Shown: positions 49,835-60,102, counted from the stretch's first letter. The stretch: DNA of 64,000 nucleotides from Microcella sp. (GCF_019739195.1 NZ_JAHHDS010000003.1:2170001-2234000), one strand, 5' to 3'. Numbers and translations: made by a program. Notes: generated by a model from the sequence alone, not told the origin.

Positions 49835-51678
49835 CCTCGACCCCCGGCACCTCCCGCAGCTCACGGCGCGGCCTCCGCCGCTGGCTCACGCTCGCCGCGG
49901 CGGTCGTCGTGCCGCTCGCCCTTGTCGGCCTCGCGCTCGCCGCCGTCGGCAGCGATTCCGACGCGCTTGAGCGCATCCCCGCTGCCGTCGTCAATGACGA
50001 CACGCTCATCACGACCACCGACGCGAACGGCGACGAGCAACTGGTCTTCGCGGGCCGGCAGCTGGTCACCGAGCTCACGGCCCCCGATGCCGACGGTTTC
50101 GACTGGACGGTCACGAACGCCGACGAGGCCGAGGCCGCTCTGGCCCGCGGCGACGTCTACGCCGTGCTGACCATTCCGCCGACGTTCTCAGAGTCGCTGC
50201 TGACGATCGGCACACCCGACCCCGTGCAGGCGCGATTGGCGATCGAGACCGACGACGCGCACAGCTATCTCGCCGGCGCTGTCGTGCAGTCCGTCGGCAG
50301 CGGCCTCGCGCAGCAGTTCGGCGCCGCGATCACGGCGCAGTACCTCGACGGGCTCACGACGGGCCTCGGCGAGCTCGGCACCGCGCTCGAGCAGGCCGCC
50401 GACGGCGCGACCCAGCTGGGCGACGGCGCGACCGATCTCAGCGTTGGCTTGAGCGACCTGAGCGACGGCGCCTCGGCCTCGGCGAGCGGCGCCCGTTCGC
50501 TCTCGAACGGCGTGCGCGACTACACCAACGGTGTCAGCGCCCTCTCATCGGGGCTCGCCGAGCTGAAGGCGGGCGCGAACCAGCTCGACCCGCTGCAGCA
50601 GGCGGCGGGCGGTCTCGTGCCGCAGTCGGGCGCGGTCGCCGGCAGCCTGGCCGCGCTCGCGCCGGCCATCGCCGCCTCCGACCTCAGCGATGCCGACAAG
50701 GCGGCGTTCCAGGCCGCGCTCGGTGACGCGCAGGTGCTCGCGGGCACCGCGGGCGCCGTGGTGCCGCAGCTGAACGGTGCGCTCGACGGCCTCCAGTCGG
50801 GCATCGCGCAGAGCGCGAGCGGGGCCGCGGCGCTCGCGGCCGGGGGAGCCGAACTGCGTGGGGGAGCCTCGTCACTTGCCTCGGGCCTCGGCAGCCTCGC
50901 CTCGGGCACCGACCAGGTCACCGCGGGCGCCGTGTCGCTCGCCGACGGTGCCGACGAGCTTGCGACCGGACTCGCAACGGGTGCCGCTGAGATTCCTGAA
51001 GCGGGAGACAGCGCGATCGCGACCGAGCCGGTCATCGTCGACGCGAGCCGCAGTAACGAGGTCGACGGCGTGGGATCGGTGATCGCCGAGACCCTCGTGC
51101 CGGTCGGTCTGTGGATCGGCGCGCTCGCGACCTTCCTCGCCCTGCGCCCCGCTGCGCGCGGCGTCATCGGCACGTCGGCGGCGGGCGGCACGATCGTGCG
51201 CCGTTCGCTCGGCCGAGCCTCGCTCATCGCGCTCGCCCAAGCGGCGCTCGTCACCCTGCTGGTGCACTTGGTGAGCGGCGTCGACTGGATGCTGATGCCG
51301 GCGACCCTCGCCCTGACGAGCGCCATCGCGCTCGCGTTCACGGCGCTGCACGCGGCGCTCACCTTGGCGCTCGGGCGCGCGGGCCTCGTGGTGTCGCTGC
51401 TGCTGCTCGCCGTGCAGCTCGTCGCGACCGGCGGCATCGTGCCGATCGCGGCTCTCGCCGATCCCTTTCCGGCGCTGAGCGCGGTGCTGCCGCTGACCTA
51501 CGCGGTCGACGGCCTGCAGGCGCTCTTCGCGGGCGGCGAGCCGTCGCGCATCGTCGCCGCGTTCGGGGTGATGGTGCTGCTCGGTCTCGTCTCGCTCGCG
51601 GTCGCGCGCCTCGCGGCGGGCCGATCGCGTCGCCGCGATGCGCTCGACGCGTTCGCGCCCGCGGTCGTGACCGCCTAG
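49831..51678 (+). CDS. YhgE/Pip-family membrane protein
   Basis: A 615-residue protein. Helix 1 lies at about 17-40, followed by a long outside domain including AAVVNDD near the start. A heptad-like region of repeated D-G-A/L-S-x-L motifs (about 175-385; QLGDGATDLSVGLSDLSDGA, SLASGLGSLASGTDQVTAGA) follows, then five to six C-terminal helices from about 420. This is the usual YhgE/Pip layout, related to ABC-2 permeases and linked to phage infection and type VII-like secretion in Firmicutes. Its stop shares CTAG with the convergent isomerase gene. Confidence 0.87.
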   Translation: MTSTPGTSRSSRRGLRRWLTLAAAVVVPLALVGLALAAVGSDSDALERIPAAVVNDDTLITTTDANGDEQLVFAGRQLVTELTAPDADGFDWTVTNADEAEAALARGDVYAVLTIPPTFSESLLTIGTPDPVQARLAIETDDAHSYLAGAVVQSVGSGLAQQFGAAITAQYLDGLTTGLGELGTALEQAADGATQLGDGATDLSVGLSDLSDGASASASGARSLSNGVRDYTNGVSALSSGLAELKAGANQLDPLQQAAGGLVPQSGAVAGSLAALAPAIAASDLSDADKAAFQAALGDAQVLAGTAGAVVPQLNGALDGLQSGIAQSASGAAALAAGGAELRGGASSLASGLGSLASGTDQVTAGAVSLADGADELATGLATGAAEIPEAGDSAIATEPVIVDASRSNEVDGVGSVIAETLVPVGLWIGALATFLALRPAARGVIGTSAAGGTIVRRSLGRASLIALAQAALVTLLVHLVSGVDWMLMPATLALTSAIALAFTALHAALTLALGRAGLVVSLLLLAVQLVATGGIVPIAALADPFPALSAVLPLTYAVDGLQALFAGGEPSRIVAAFGVMVLLGLVSLAVARLAAGRSRRRDALDAFAPAVVTA

Positions 51679-52496
51679 CGCTCGCGCGGCGCGTCGACCG
51701 ACAACGGGGCCGTGTGCTCGCGCGCGAACCGCACGGTCTCACGCAGCAGCTCGACGCGCGCGTCGTCGTCGTTGGCGCACGAGCGGGTGTTGATCTCGGC
51801 GACGATCGCGCCGTCGAAGTCGCGGTCGGCCAACGATCGCAGCACCTCGGCGACGGGCTGAGCGCCGTGCCCGGGCAGCAGGTGCTCGTCGAAGACTCGG
51901 TCGTTGGGCTCGGTCGACGAGCCGTCGCACAAGTGCACGTGCCGCAGTCGGTCGCCCCACTGCCGCGCCAGGTCGAGCGCGCTCACGCCGGCGAGTGCGG
52001 CGTGCGAGAAGTCGAGCGTCAGCGCATCGATGGCAAGGTCGCCGGGGTTCCAACTCGGGGCGTAGGCCTCGCGGTCTCGGCCGCGCACCGTGACAGGAAA
52101 CATGTTCTCGACGGCGACGGTCACCCCGTGCCGCGCTTCGAGCTCACGTACCGAGGCCTCGAAGCGGCGGGCGGCAAGCATTTGCCACCGAAACGGCGGG
52201 TGCACCACCACGGTCGATGCTCCGACCCGCTGCGCGAGCGCGATGCTGCGGTCGAGCTTCACGTGCGGGTCGAGGCCGTAGACGAAGGCGGTCAAGACCA
52301 GAACGGGGGCGTGGATGCTCAGCACGGGCATCCCGTATCGCTCACTGAGTGCGCCGATGACGCGAGGGTCACGCGTATCGGGGTCGCTCGTCACCATGAT
52401 CTCGACGCCATCGAAGCCGGCGTCGGCGGCGAGGCGGAAGGCGTCGTGCAGGCGACGAGGCAAGACGCTCGTGGTTCCCATTCCGATGCTGATCAC
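51675..52496 (-). CDS. sugar phosphate isomerase/epimerase (xylose isomerase-like TIM barrel)
   Basis: A 273-residue protein with an AP-endonuclease-2-type TIM barrel. It has LAADAGFDGVEIMV near the start, and metal-ligand candidates in HAPVL, VVHPP, VAVENMF, LDFSHA, HVHLCDG and IVAEINTR. The GTG at 52496 is chosen; an ATG at 52481 is possible. The family includes sugar epimerases and inosose dehydratases; no substrate can be assigned. It is divergent from otsA with a 178-base gap. Confidence 0.78.
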   Translation of the reverse strand: MISIGMGTTSVLPRRLHDAFRLAADAGFDGVEIMVTSDPDTRDPRVIGALSERYGMPVLSIHAPVLVLTAFVYGLDPHVKLDRSIALAQRVGASTVVVHPPFRWQMLAARRFEASVRELEARHGVTVAVENMFPVTVRGRDREAYAPSWNPGDLAIDALTLDFSHAALAGVSALDLARQWGDRLRHVHLCDGSSTEPNDRVFDEHLLPGHGAQPVAEVLRSLADRDFDGAIVAEINTRSCANDDDARVELLRETVRFAREHTAPLSVDAPRER

Positions 52497-52674
52497 GAGG
52501 ACACTGTACGTCGCCGCTGTGCGCACTCCCGAGAGGCCGGAGTGAACGCTGCGTGACGTGCTTTCGAACCCGCGTCGACCGGCTCTTTCCTGAAAAGCCT
52601 CTGAGATTCGGCTGATACGGTGGCTCGCGGCGGCCCCGCCCCGACGATTTCCCACCAGGAGACGCACGAGCGAC

Positions 52675-54123
52675 ATGACCTCTGACTCACGTAGCGACGA
52701 GCACGCGCAGTACGACTTCATCGTCGTCTCGAACCGGCTGCCCGTCGATCGCGTCATCGACGCCGAGGGCGTCGAGACCTGGCAGCGGTCGCCCGGCGGT
52801 CTCGTCACGGCGCTCGAACCCGTCATGAAAGCGTCAGAGGGCGCGTGGGTCGGCTGGGCTGGCAAGCCCGACCTTCAGCTGGCGCCGTTCACCGACAACG
52901 GCACCTACCTTGTGCCCGTGCCGCTGAGCCCCGGCGAGATCGAACAGTATTACGAGGGATTCAGCAACGACACGCTGTGGCCGCTCTACCACGACGTCAT
53001 TGCGCCCCCGAGCTTCCATCGCGAGTGGTGGGATGCCTATGTGTCGGTGAACCAGAGGTTCGCCGATGCGAGCGCGCGCATTGCCGCACCCGGCGCGACC
53101 GTCTGGGTGCAGGACTATCAGCTGCAGCTCGTGCCGAAGATGCTGCGCGAGCAGCGGCCCGACCTGACGATCGGGTTCTTCAACCACATCCCGTTTCCGC
53201 CCTACGGCATCTACGCGCAGCTGCCGTGGCGCAAGCAGGTCATCGAGGGGCTTTTGGGCGCCGATGTCATCGGCTTCCAGCGCGTCGCCGACGCCGGCAA
53301 CTTCTCTCGAGCCGTGCGCCGACTGTTCGGCTACGCCACGCGCACTCCCGAGATCCACGTGCCCGACGGTCCGAGCGGCCACCGCAGCGTCATCGCCAAG
53401 GCATTTCCGATCTCGATCGACGTGGCGAGCTTCGAAGAGCTCGCGCGACGCCCCGATGTGCAGGCGCGCGCGCAACAGATCCGCGACGATCTCGGCAACC
53501 CGAGCACGATCATGCTCGGCGTCGACCGCCTCGACTACACGAAGGGCATCCGTCATCGTCTGAAGGCGTTCGGCGAGCTGCTGCGTGACGGCGCGACGAA
53601 GCCCGGAGAGACCGTGCTCGTGCAGGTGGCGAGCCCGAGCCGCGAGCGGGTCGCCGCCTACATGCAGCTGCGCGACGAGATCGAGCTCACGGTCGGTCGA
53701 CTCAACGGCACTTACGCGACCATCAGCCATCCGGTTGTGTCGTACCTGCACCACGGCTACCCGCGCGAAGAGATGGTCGCGCTCTACCTCGCCGCCGACG
53801 TCATGCTCGTCACGGCTCTGCGCGACGGCATGAACCTCGTCGCGAAAGAGTACGTCGCGTGCCGACACGACGAAGACGGCGTGTTGCTGCTGAGCGAGTT
53901 CGCGGGGGCGGCCGACGAGCTCAAGAACGCCCTGCTCGTCAATCCGCACGACATCGACGGGCTCAAAGAATCGATGCTGCAGGCGATGCGCATGCCGCAG
54001 CGGGAACGCACGACACGGATGCGCGCTCTGCGTCGCCGGCTGGTCGACAACGATGTGGCGCGCTGGTCGCAGAGTTTTCTCGACACGCTGCGGCACGCGA
54101 ACCACCACTCTGATGCCCGATGA
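52675..54123 (+). CDS. otsA: trehalose-6-phosphate synthase
   Basis: A 482-residue family 20 glycosyltransferase that joins UDP-glucose (or another NDP-glucose) and glucose-6-phosphate. Motifs: [13 protein letters not shown] at the start, [52 protein letters not shown], and [14 protein letters not shown]. It overlaps otsB by 4 bases, giving the complete OtsA-OtsB trehalose pathway for osmotic and desiccation stress. Confidence 0.95.
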   Translation: MTSDSRSDEHAQYDFIVVSNRLPVDRVIDAEGVETWQRSPGGLVTALEPVMKASEGAWVGWAGKPDLQLAPFTDNGTYLVPVPLSPGEIEQYYEGFSNDTLWPLYHDVIAPPSFHREWWDAYVSVNQRFADASARIAAPGATVWVQDYQLQLVPKMLREQRPDLTIGFFNHIPFPPYGIYAQLPWRKQVIEGLLGADVIGFQRVADAGNFSRAVRRLFGYATRTPEIHVPDGPSGHRSVIAKAFPISIDVASFEELARRPDVQARAQQIRDDLGNPSTIMLGVDRLDYTKGIRHRLKAFGELLRDGATKPGETVLVQVASPSRERVAAYMQLRDEIELTVGRLNGTYATISHPVVSYLHHGYPREEMVALYLAADVMLVTALRDGMNLVAKEYVACRHDEDGVLLLSEFAGAADELKNALLVNPHDIDGLKESMLQAMRMPQRERTTRMRALRRRLVDNDVARWSQSFLDTLRHANHHSDAR

Positions 54124-54160
54124 GCGAGCGCCCGATGAGCGAGCGCCCGATGAACGAGCC
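54116..54160. repeat. triple 15-bp repeat containing three otsB start codons
   Basis: Three direct copies of CCCGATGAGCGAGCG (the third with two changes) begin at 54116, 54131 and 54146. Each provides an in-frame ATG (54120, 54135, 54150), so the OtsB N-terminus is MSERP repeated twice and then MNEP. Confidence 0.92.
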
Positions 54161-54956
54161 CCGCGACGGCAGCGCACCCGTACGCCCGCTCGACGCCGGT
54201 CTCGTCGCTGAGCTGCGACGGTTCGCCGCTCGTGAGACTGTGCTCATTGCGCTCGACTTCGACGGCACGCTCGCGCCCGAGGTCGACGTGCCCGACGAGG
54301 CACGGGCGCTGCCCGCTGCGGTGGAGCAGCTCGAGGCCCTGCAGCGGGCACCGGGCGTCACGATCGCCTTCGTCTCTGGCCGGTCGCTCGCGAGCCTCGA
54401 CGTCGTGGTGCCGCCGAGCGTGACAGCCGCGATGATCGGCTCGCACGGTCTCGAGTTGCGCCTCGCGCCGGGCGACGAGGTTCCCGCTGTTGACGCTGCC
54501 GATCGTGCGCGGGTCGAGGCGCTGCTCGACGTGCTCTCGCCCCTGGTCGACGCGGTCGAGGGTGCCTGGATCGAGCATAAGCCCGCGGGTTTCGCCGTGC
54601 ACACTCGCGTGGTCGAGACGGATGCTGCGGCCGCCCTGCAGGCCGCCGTGCGCGAGGCGGCTGCCGCACTCGATGCCGGGCTCACGGTGCGCGATGGCAA
54701 GAACGTCGTCGAGTTCGCCGTGCGCGATGCCACGAAGGGCGATGGCCTGCGCGCGCTGCGATCGAGGCTGCGGCCCGACGCCGTGCTCTTCGCGGGAGAC
54801 GACGTGACCGACGAAGACGCGCTCGCAGCGCTCGAGCCCGGCGATGTCGGCATCAAGGTCGGTGATGCTTCGACCGTCGCGCCGTGGCGGGTGAGAAGCC
54901 CGCAGCAGCTTGTGCTCGTGCTCGCGGCGCTCGCCGATGCGCGGCAGAGCGCCTGA
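54120..54956 (+). CDS. otsB: trehalose-6-phosphate phosphatase
   Basis: A 278-residue HAD-family phosphatase. The catalytic aspartates are D46 and D48 in [13 protein letters not shown] (counted from the ATG at 54120). Later come [22 protein letters not shown], the trehalose-phosphatase type [13 protein letters not shown], and the acidic motif [12 protein letters not shown]. The first ATG overlaps the otsA stop as ATGA; two more in-frame ATGs lie in the following repeat copies. It completes trehalose synthesis with OtsA. Confidence 0.94.
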   Translation: MSERPMSERPMNEPRDGSAPVRPLDAGLVAELRRFAARETVLIALDFDGTLAPEVDVPDEARALPAAVEQLEALQRAPGVTIAFVSGRSLASLDVVVPPSVTAAMIGSHGLELRLAPGDEVPAVDAADRARVEALLDVLSPLVDAVEGAWIEHKPAGFAVHTRVVETDAAAALQAAVREAAAALDAGLTVRDGKNVVEFAVRDATKGDGLRALRSRLRPDAVLFAGDDVTDEDALAALEPGDVGIKVGDASTVAPWRVRSPQQLVLVLAALADARQSA

Positions 54957-55112
54957 GTTGGGGTCGCCGCTCCTGGAGTGTGAGTGATTCCTCGATGGCG
55001 GCCACCCGCACTCGGAAACGTCACGGGTCTCGCTCAGTAAGATGAACACATCCGGCGACCACGCCGTGACGCCCTACCCCCTTGCCGACACACCGACACC
55101 GAGGGAGGACGC

Positions 55113-58067
55113 ATGCTCGCCGTCCTGACGGTGTTCGGGCTGGCCGCCATGGCTCTGCCGTTCTTGGCGCGCGTCATGGGCACTCGGGTCTTCTGGGTCG
55201 CCGCGCTCGTCTCGCTGGGTGCCTTCGTGCACACCCTGCTGCAGGCACCCGCGGTGCTGAGCGGCGACGCGAAGCAGCTGCCGTTTGAGCAGGTCACCTA
55301 CATCGCTCAGCTGCAGTTCACCCTTGACGTTCGCATGGACACCCTGTCGTGGGTGCTCGCTCTCATCATCACGGGCATCGGCAGTCTCGTGCTGTTCTAC
55401 TGCGGGTCGTACTTTCGAGACGACGAGAAGGGCTTAGGGCGGTTCGCCGCCGTGCTGCTCGCGTTCGCTGGGGCGATGTACGGGCTCGTGGTCGCCGACG
55501 ACGTCTACCTGCTCTTCGTCTTCTGGGAGGCCACGAGCGTCTTCTCGTACCTGCTCATCGGGCACTACACCCACCGCAAGGCGAGTCGTGGCGCGGCCCT
55601 GCAGGCTCTCATCACCACGACCCTCGGCGGCCTCGTCATGCTCGTCGGCCTCGTGCTGCTGGCCGTGCAAGCCGACTCGTCGAGTCTCTCGGTGATTCTG
55701 GCGACGACCCCGGCGACCACCCTCACGACGGTGGCCGTATATCTCGTGCTCGTCGGCGCGCTCTCGAAGTCGGCGATCGTGCCGCTGCACTTCTGGTTGC
55801 CGGGCGCCATGGCCGCACCGACTCCGGTCAGCGCTTACCTGCATGCCGCGGCGATGGTCAAAGCGGGCATCTACCTGCTCGCACGGCTCGCGCCCGCCTT
55901 CGTCGAGGTGCCGGGATGGCGCGAAGTGCTCGTCGTGCTCGGGCTCGCCACGATGCTGCTCGGTGGGTGGGTCGCGCTCAAGCAGACCGACCTCAAGCTG
56001 CTGCTCGCGTACGGCACGGTCAGTCAGTTGGGCTTTCTCACGGTCGTCGCCAGCTTCGGAACCCGTGACAGCGCTCTCGCGGCGATCGCGCTGCTACTCG
56101 GTCACGCACTCTTCAAGGCCGCCCTGTTTCTCGTCGTCGGCATCATCGACCACGAAGCAGGAACCCGCGACCTGCGCAAGCTATCGGGATTAGGGAGGCG
56201 GTCGCCCGTTCTCGCCGTTATCGCGGGGCTCGCTCTCGCCTCGATGGCGGGCGTGCCTCCGCTCTTCGGGTTCGTCGCCAAAGAAACGGTGCTGCACGCC
56301 CTGCTCGAGGCCGCTGCCGGCCGCGGCGGTGAGCAGCTCGGCGCGAACGGCCAGCTGTGGGGGACCATCGCCGTTGTCGGTGTGCTGGTCGGCTCCGTGC
56401 TCACCGTGGCATACAGCCTGAGGTTCTTCTGGGGCGCATTCGCGCGCAAACCCGACGTGGACGACGTCACAGCGCTCGCGACCGTCAGCCGACTGTTCCT
56501 CTTCGCACCTGCCGTGCTCGCGGTGACGAGCCTCGCGCTGGGCCCGCTCGCAGGCTTCGTCAACACTGGCCTGGCGGGGTACCCGGCTCTGTTCCCCTTC
56601 GTCGGCGAAGAGCCGTACGCGCTCGCGCTCTGGCACGGCTTCGCTCCGGCGCTCGGGCTCTCGGCGATCACGATCGTCGGGGGAGCCGTGCTGTTCGTGC
56701 TGCGCACTCGTGTTGCGCGCGTGCAGGCTCGACTGTCGACGGGCCTGAACGCCTCGGACGCCTATTGGGACACCATGAGTGCCGTCGACCGCTTCGCCGC
56801 CAAGGTGACGAGCCTCACGCAGCGCGGGTCGCTGTCGTTCTACCTCGGCGTCATTCTCGTGGTCTTCGTCGGAGTCATCACGGCGGGTCTCGTGACCGGC
56901 GACAGCTGGCCGACCGAGCTGCGCGCCTGGGATCAGCCCGCACAGCTCGCCATCGGGGCCGTCATGATTGGTGCGGCCATCGCCGCCACCCAGGCGCAAA
57001 AGCGGTTCGCGGCGCTCGTGATCGTCGGTGTCACGGGCTTCGGCATGTCGGCGCTCTTCGCCCTGCAGGGCGCGCCCGATCTCGCCATCACGCAGATTCT
57101 CGTCGAGATCGTGACCCTCATCGCGTTCGTGCTCGTGCTGCGGCGCCTTCCGGCCAAACTCGGCGACCGGCACGGCAGCACGCACAAAGCGCTGCGTGCC
57201 GTGATCGCCATCAGCGTCGGCGTCGTCATGGCGCTCGTCGCCCTCATCGCGGCCGGCTCGCGCATCGCCGAGCCCATCTCGCTGGCGTGGCCCGAGTTGG
57301 CCTTCGTGCAAGGGCACGGCCGCAACATCGTCAACGTCGCGCTCGTCGACCTGCGCGGGTGGGACACCCTCGGTGAGCTCGCCGTCGTCATCGCTGCTGC
57401 GACGGGAGTCGCGAGCCTGCTCTTCTTGCGCGACCGCGGCGACACCCCGACCCGCATCGGCCGCTCAGTCATCAAGAACCGCATCGCCTCGAAGCTCGAG
57501 CGGGTGCGCGAGCTGGGCGCCGAGGGCGAGCGCCGCAATGCCTGGATTCTCGCCGGGCCCACGCTCGACCCGCGCCACCGATCCATCTTGCTCGAAGTGG
57601 TCGTGCGCCTCACCTTCCACGCCATCGTCGTCTTGTCGCTCTACCTGCTGTTCGCCGGCCACAACCTGCCGGGCGGCGGGTTCGTGGGCGGCCTCGTCGC
57701 GGGCCTGGCCCTCGTCGGGCGCTATCTCGCTGGTGGACGCTACGAGCTCGGGGTCGCCTTGCCGGTCGGCGCGGGTGCCGTGCTCGGCACGGGACTCATC
57801 ATCGCCGCGGGCGCCGCGCTCGTGCCCGTGTTCTTCGGGGCGCCGCCGCTCACCTCTACCTACTGGGAGGCCGACGTCTGGCTGCTGGGCGAGATCGAGT
57901 TCGTCACCTCGACCATCTTCGACATCGGCGTCTACCTCATCGTGATCGGGCTCGTGCTCGACGTGCTGCGCAGTCTCGGCGCCGAGGTCGATCGGCAGGG
58001 CGGCGATGAGCAGGCGCCGCCCGCGCTCGCCGCGCGCGCCCGCGCTCAGAGGGAGGCCACGCGATGA
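55113..58067 (+). CDS. mrpA: Na+/H+ antiporter subunit A (MrpA-MrpB fused form)
   Basis: A 984-residue subunit. The N-terminal two-thirds is a complex-I NuoL-like antiporter module (FWEATSVFSYLLIGHYTHRK, SAIVPLHFWLPGAMAAPTPV, LLAYGTVSQLGFLTVV). The middle has the MrpA-specific DUF4040-like helices (LAITQILVEIVTLIAFVLVL). The end (about 825-970) is an MnhB-type domain (HAIVVLSLYLLFAGHNLPGG), so no separate mrpB exists. First gene of the Mrp operon; overlaps mrpC by 4 bases. The complex expels Na+ against protons and supports pH and salt tolerance. Confidence 0.93.
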   Translation: MLAVLTVFGLAAMALPFLARVMGTRVFWVAALVSLGAFVHTLLQAPAVLSGDAKQLPFEQVTYIAQLQFTLDVRMDTLSWVLALIITGIGSLVLFYCGSYFRDDEKGLGRFAAVLLAFAGAMYGLVVADDVYLLFVFWEATSVFSYLLIGHYTHRKASRGAALQALITTTLGGLVMLVGLVLLAVQADSSSLSVILATTPATTLTTVAVYLVLVGALSKSAIVPLHFWLPGAMAAPTPVSAYLHAAAMVKAGIYLLARLAPAFVEVPGWREVLVVLGLATMLLGGWVALKQTDLKLLLAYGTVSQLGFLTVVASFGTRDSALAAIALLLGHALFKAALFLVVGIIDHEAGTRDLRKLSGLGRRSPVLAVIAGLALASMAGVPPLFGFVAKETVLHALLEAAAGRGGEQLGANGQLWGTIAVVGVLVGSVLTVAYSLRFFWGAFARKPDVDDVTALATVSRLFLFAPAVLAVTSLALGPLAGFVNTGLAGYPALFPFVGEEPYALALWHGFAPALGLSAITIVGGAVLFVLRTRVARVQARLSTGLNASDAYWDTMSAVDRFAAKVTSLTQRGSLSFYLGVILVVFVGVITAGLVTGDSWPTELRAWDQPAQLAIGAVMIGAAIAATQAQKRFAALVIVGVTGFGMSALFALQGAPDLAITQILVEIVTLIAFVLVLRRLPAKLGDRHGSTHKALRAVIAISVGVVMALVALIAAGSRIAEPISLAWPELAFVQGHGRNIVNVALVDLRGWDTLGELAVVIAAATGVASLLFLRDRGDTPTRIGRSVIKNRIASKLERVRELGAEGERRNAWILAGPTLDPRHRSILLEVVVRLTFHAIVVLSLYLLFAGHNLPGGGFVGGLVAGLALVGRYLAGGRYELGVALPVGAGAVLGTGLIIAAGAALVPVFFGAPPLTSTYWEADVWLLGEIEFVTSTIFDIGVYLIVIGLVLDVLRSLGAEVDRQGGDEQAPPALAARARAQREATR

Positions 58068-58531
58068 CCGTCTCACTCGTGCTCGTCGTCGTCATGGCGG
58101 CGCTCATCGCCAGTGGCGTGTACCTGCTGCTCGAACGCAGCCTCACGCGCGTCGTGCTCGGCTTCTTGCTCATCGGCAACGGAGTCAACCTGCTGATTCT
58201 CATCATGGCGGGCCGACCGGGCATCGCCCCGATCGTCGCCGACGGCGTGGCGCCCGACGAGTACACCGACCCGCTGCCGCAGGCCCTCATCCTCACCGCG
58301 ATCGTCATCACGTTCGCCGTCTCGGCCTTCTTGCTCGCCCTCATCTACCGGTCATGGCGGCTCGCGAACGCCGACGACGTCTCGGACGACGCCGACGACG
58401 TCGCCCTGCGCGAGGGCGCCTTCTCGATGCCGGTCGAAGAGCCCGCGCCCGACGACGGCGGCACCGACTTCCCCGTCGAGCCCGACGACACCGTCATCCC
58501 GACCTCGACCGCGGGGGAGGAGCAGCGATGA
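58064..58531 (+). CDS. mrpC: Na+/H+ antiporter subunit C
   Basis: A 155-residue NuoK-like subunit with three transmembrane helices (residues about 1-95; RVVLGFLLIGNGVNLLILIM is typical) and an acidic C-terminal tail of 50 residues (DDVSDDADDV and on). It overlaps mrpA and mrpD by 4 bases each. Confidence 0.91.
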   Translation: MTVSLVLVVVMAALIASGVYLLLERSLTRVVLGFLLIGNGVNLLILIMAGRPGIAPIVADGVAPDEYTDPLPQALILTAIVITFAVSAFLLALIYRSWRLANADDVSDDADDVALREGAFSMPVEEPAPDDGGTDFPVEPDDTVIPTSTAGEEQR

Positions 58532-60102
58532 CCGCCCTCGTGCCCCTCGTCGTGCTCGTGCCGCTGCTCGGCGCGGCGCTGACCCTCGTGCTCGGGCGTC
58601 GAGCCCGGCCGCAGCGCATCGTCGCCGCACTCTCGCTCGTCGCCGTGCTCGCAATCGGTATCGCTCTGCTGATCGCCGTCGACACCGGTTCGCCGATCGT
58701 GGTCGAGGCCGGCAACTGGCAGGCGCCGTTCGGCATCGTGCTCATCGTCGACCGGCTCTCGGCGCTCATGATCGTGGTCTCGGCCGTCGTGCTGCTCGCC
58801 GTGCTGATCTTCTCGATCGGGCAGGGTCTCGCCGACGGTGACGACGAGACGCCCGTGTCGATCTACTACCCGACCTACCTGATTCTCACCACGGGCGTCA
58901 TGGTGGCGTTCATCGCCGGCGACCTCTTCAACCTCTACGTGGGCTTCGAGATCTTGCTCGTGGCGAGCTACGTGCTCATCACGCTCGGGGGCACCGAGTC
59001 GCGCATTCGCGCCGGTGTCACCTATGTCATCGTCAGCCTGCTGTCGTCCATCTTGTTCCTCGCTGCGATCGGCATGGTCTACGGAGCGCTCGGCACCGTC
59101 AACCTGGCTCAGGTCGCGCAGCGCGTGCAAGAGCTGCCGATCGACGTGCAGATCTTGCTGCACGTCATGCTGCTCGTCGCCTTCGGCATCAAGGCCGCCG
59201 TGTTCCCGCTCTCGTTCTGGCTGCCCGACAGCTATCCGAGCGCGCCCGCACCCGTCACGGCGGCCTTCGCGGGCCTGCTCACCAAGATCGGCGTCTACGC
59301 GATCATCCGGGTCGAGACGGTCATCTTCCCGAGCCCCGAGCTCAACCCGGCTCTCATGGTGCTCGCCCTGCTGACCCTGGTGGTGGGCGCACTCGGCGCC
59401 GTCGCCCAGGCCGATATCAAGCGCATCCTGTCGTTTACGCTCGTGAGCCACATCGGCTACATGATTCTCGGCGTCGCGCTCGGCACGGTCGCGGGCACCG
59501 CGGCGGCGATCTTCTACATCGTGCATCACATCGTCGTGCAGACCACGCTCTTCCTCGCAGCGGGGCTCGTCGAGCGCGAGGCCGGCAGCACCTCCATCAC
59601 GAAGATCGGCGGGCTCTTGGCGAGTGCTCCGATCGTCGCCGTGCTGTTCTTCATCCCTGCCCTCAACCTCGGTGGCATTCCGCCGTTCTCAGGCTTCATC
59701 GGCAAGCTCGGCCTCTTCCAGGCCGCGGCCGAGCAGGGCGATGCGCTCGCTTACATCCTCATCGGCGCGGGAGCACTCGTCTCGCTGCTCACCCTCTACG
59801 CGCTCGTGCGCGTCTGGAACCTCGCCTTCTGGCGGCCCGCGGGCGATGTGGAAGGCGACGAGACGCGACTGCTGCGCACCGTCGAAGAGGCGCCCCTGAC
59901 GACCGGCTCGATCGCGGTCACCAGGGCGACGCCCCGACTCATGACTCTCAGCACGGGCGCCATGGTCGCGGTGGGCGTCGCCCTCACGATCTTCGCGGGG
60001 CCGCTCTACGCGATCTCCGACCGTGCCGCGCAGAACCTCGATGGCCCCGAGCCCTACATTCAGCTGCTGTTCCCCGAATTCGAAGAGGGGGTCGCCGAAT
60101 GA
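58528..60102 (+). CDS. mrpD: Na+/H+ antiporter subunit D
   Basis: A 524-residue NuoM/N-like antiporter subunit with about 14 helices. Motifs: LFNLYVGFEILLVASYVLIT, IKAAVFPLSFWLPDSYPSAP, and DIKRILSFTLVSHIGYMILG. The ATG at 58528 overlaps the mrpC stop as ATGA and has GGGGGAGGAG upstream; a much longer frame upstream is antisense-like overlap with mrpA/C and is rejected. Confidence 0.93.
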   Translation: MTALVPLVVLVPLLGAALTLVLGRRARPQRIVAALSLVAVLAIGIALLIAVDTGSPIVVEAGNWQAPFGIVLIVDRLSALMIVVSAVVLLAVLIFSIGQGLADGDDETPVSIYYPTYLILTTGVMVAFIAGDLFNLYVGFEILLVASYVLITLGGTESRIRAGVTYVIVSLLSSILFLAAIGMVYGALGTVNLAQVAQRVQELPIDVQILLHVMLLVAFGIKAAVFPLSFWLPDSYPSAPAPVTAAFAGLLTKIGVYAIIRVETVIFPSPELNPALMVLALLTLVVGALGAVAQADIKRILSFTLVSHIGYMILGVALGTVAGTAAAIFYIVHHIVVQTTLFLAAGLVEREAGSTSITKIGGLLASAPIVAVLFFIPALNLGGIPPFSGFIGKLGLFQAAAEQGDALAYILIGAGALVSLLTLYALVRVWNLAFWRPAGDVEGDETRLLRTVEEAPLTTGSIAVTRATPRLMTLSTGAMVAVGVALTIFAGPLYAISDRAAQNLDGPEPYIQLLFPEFEEGVAE

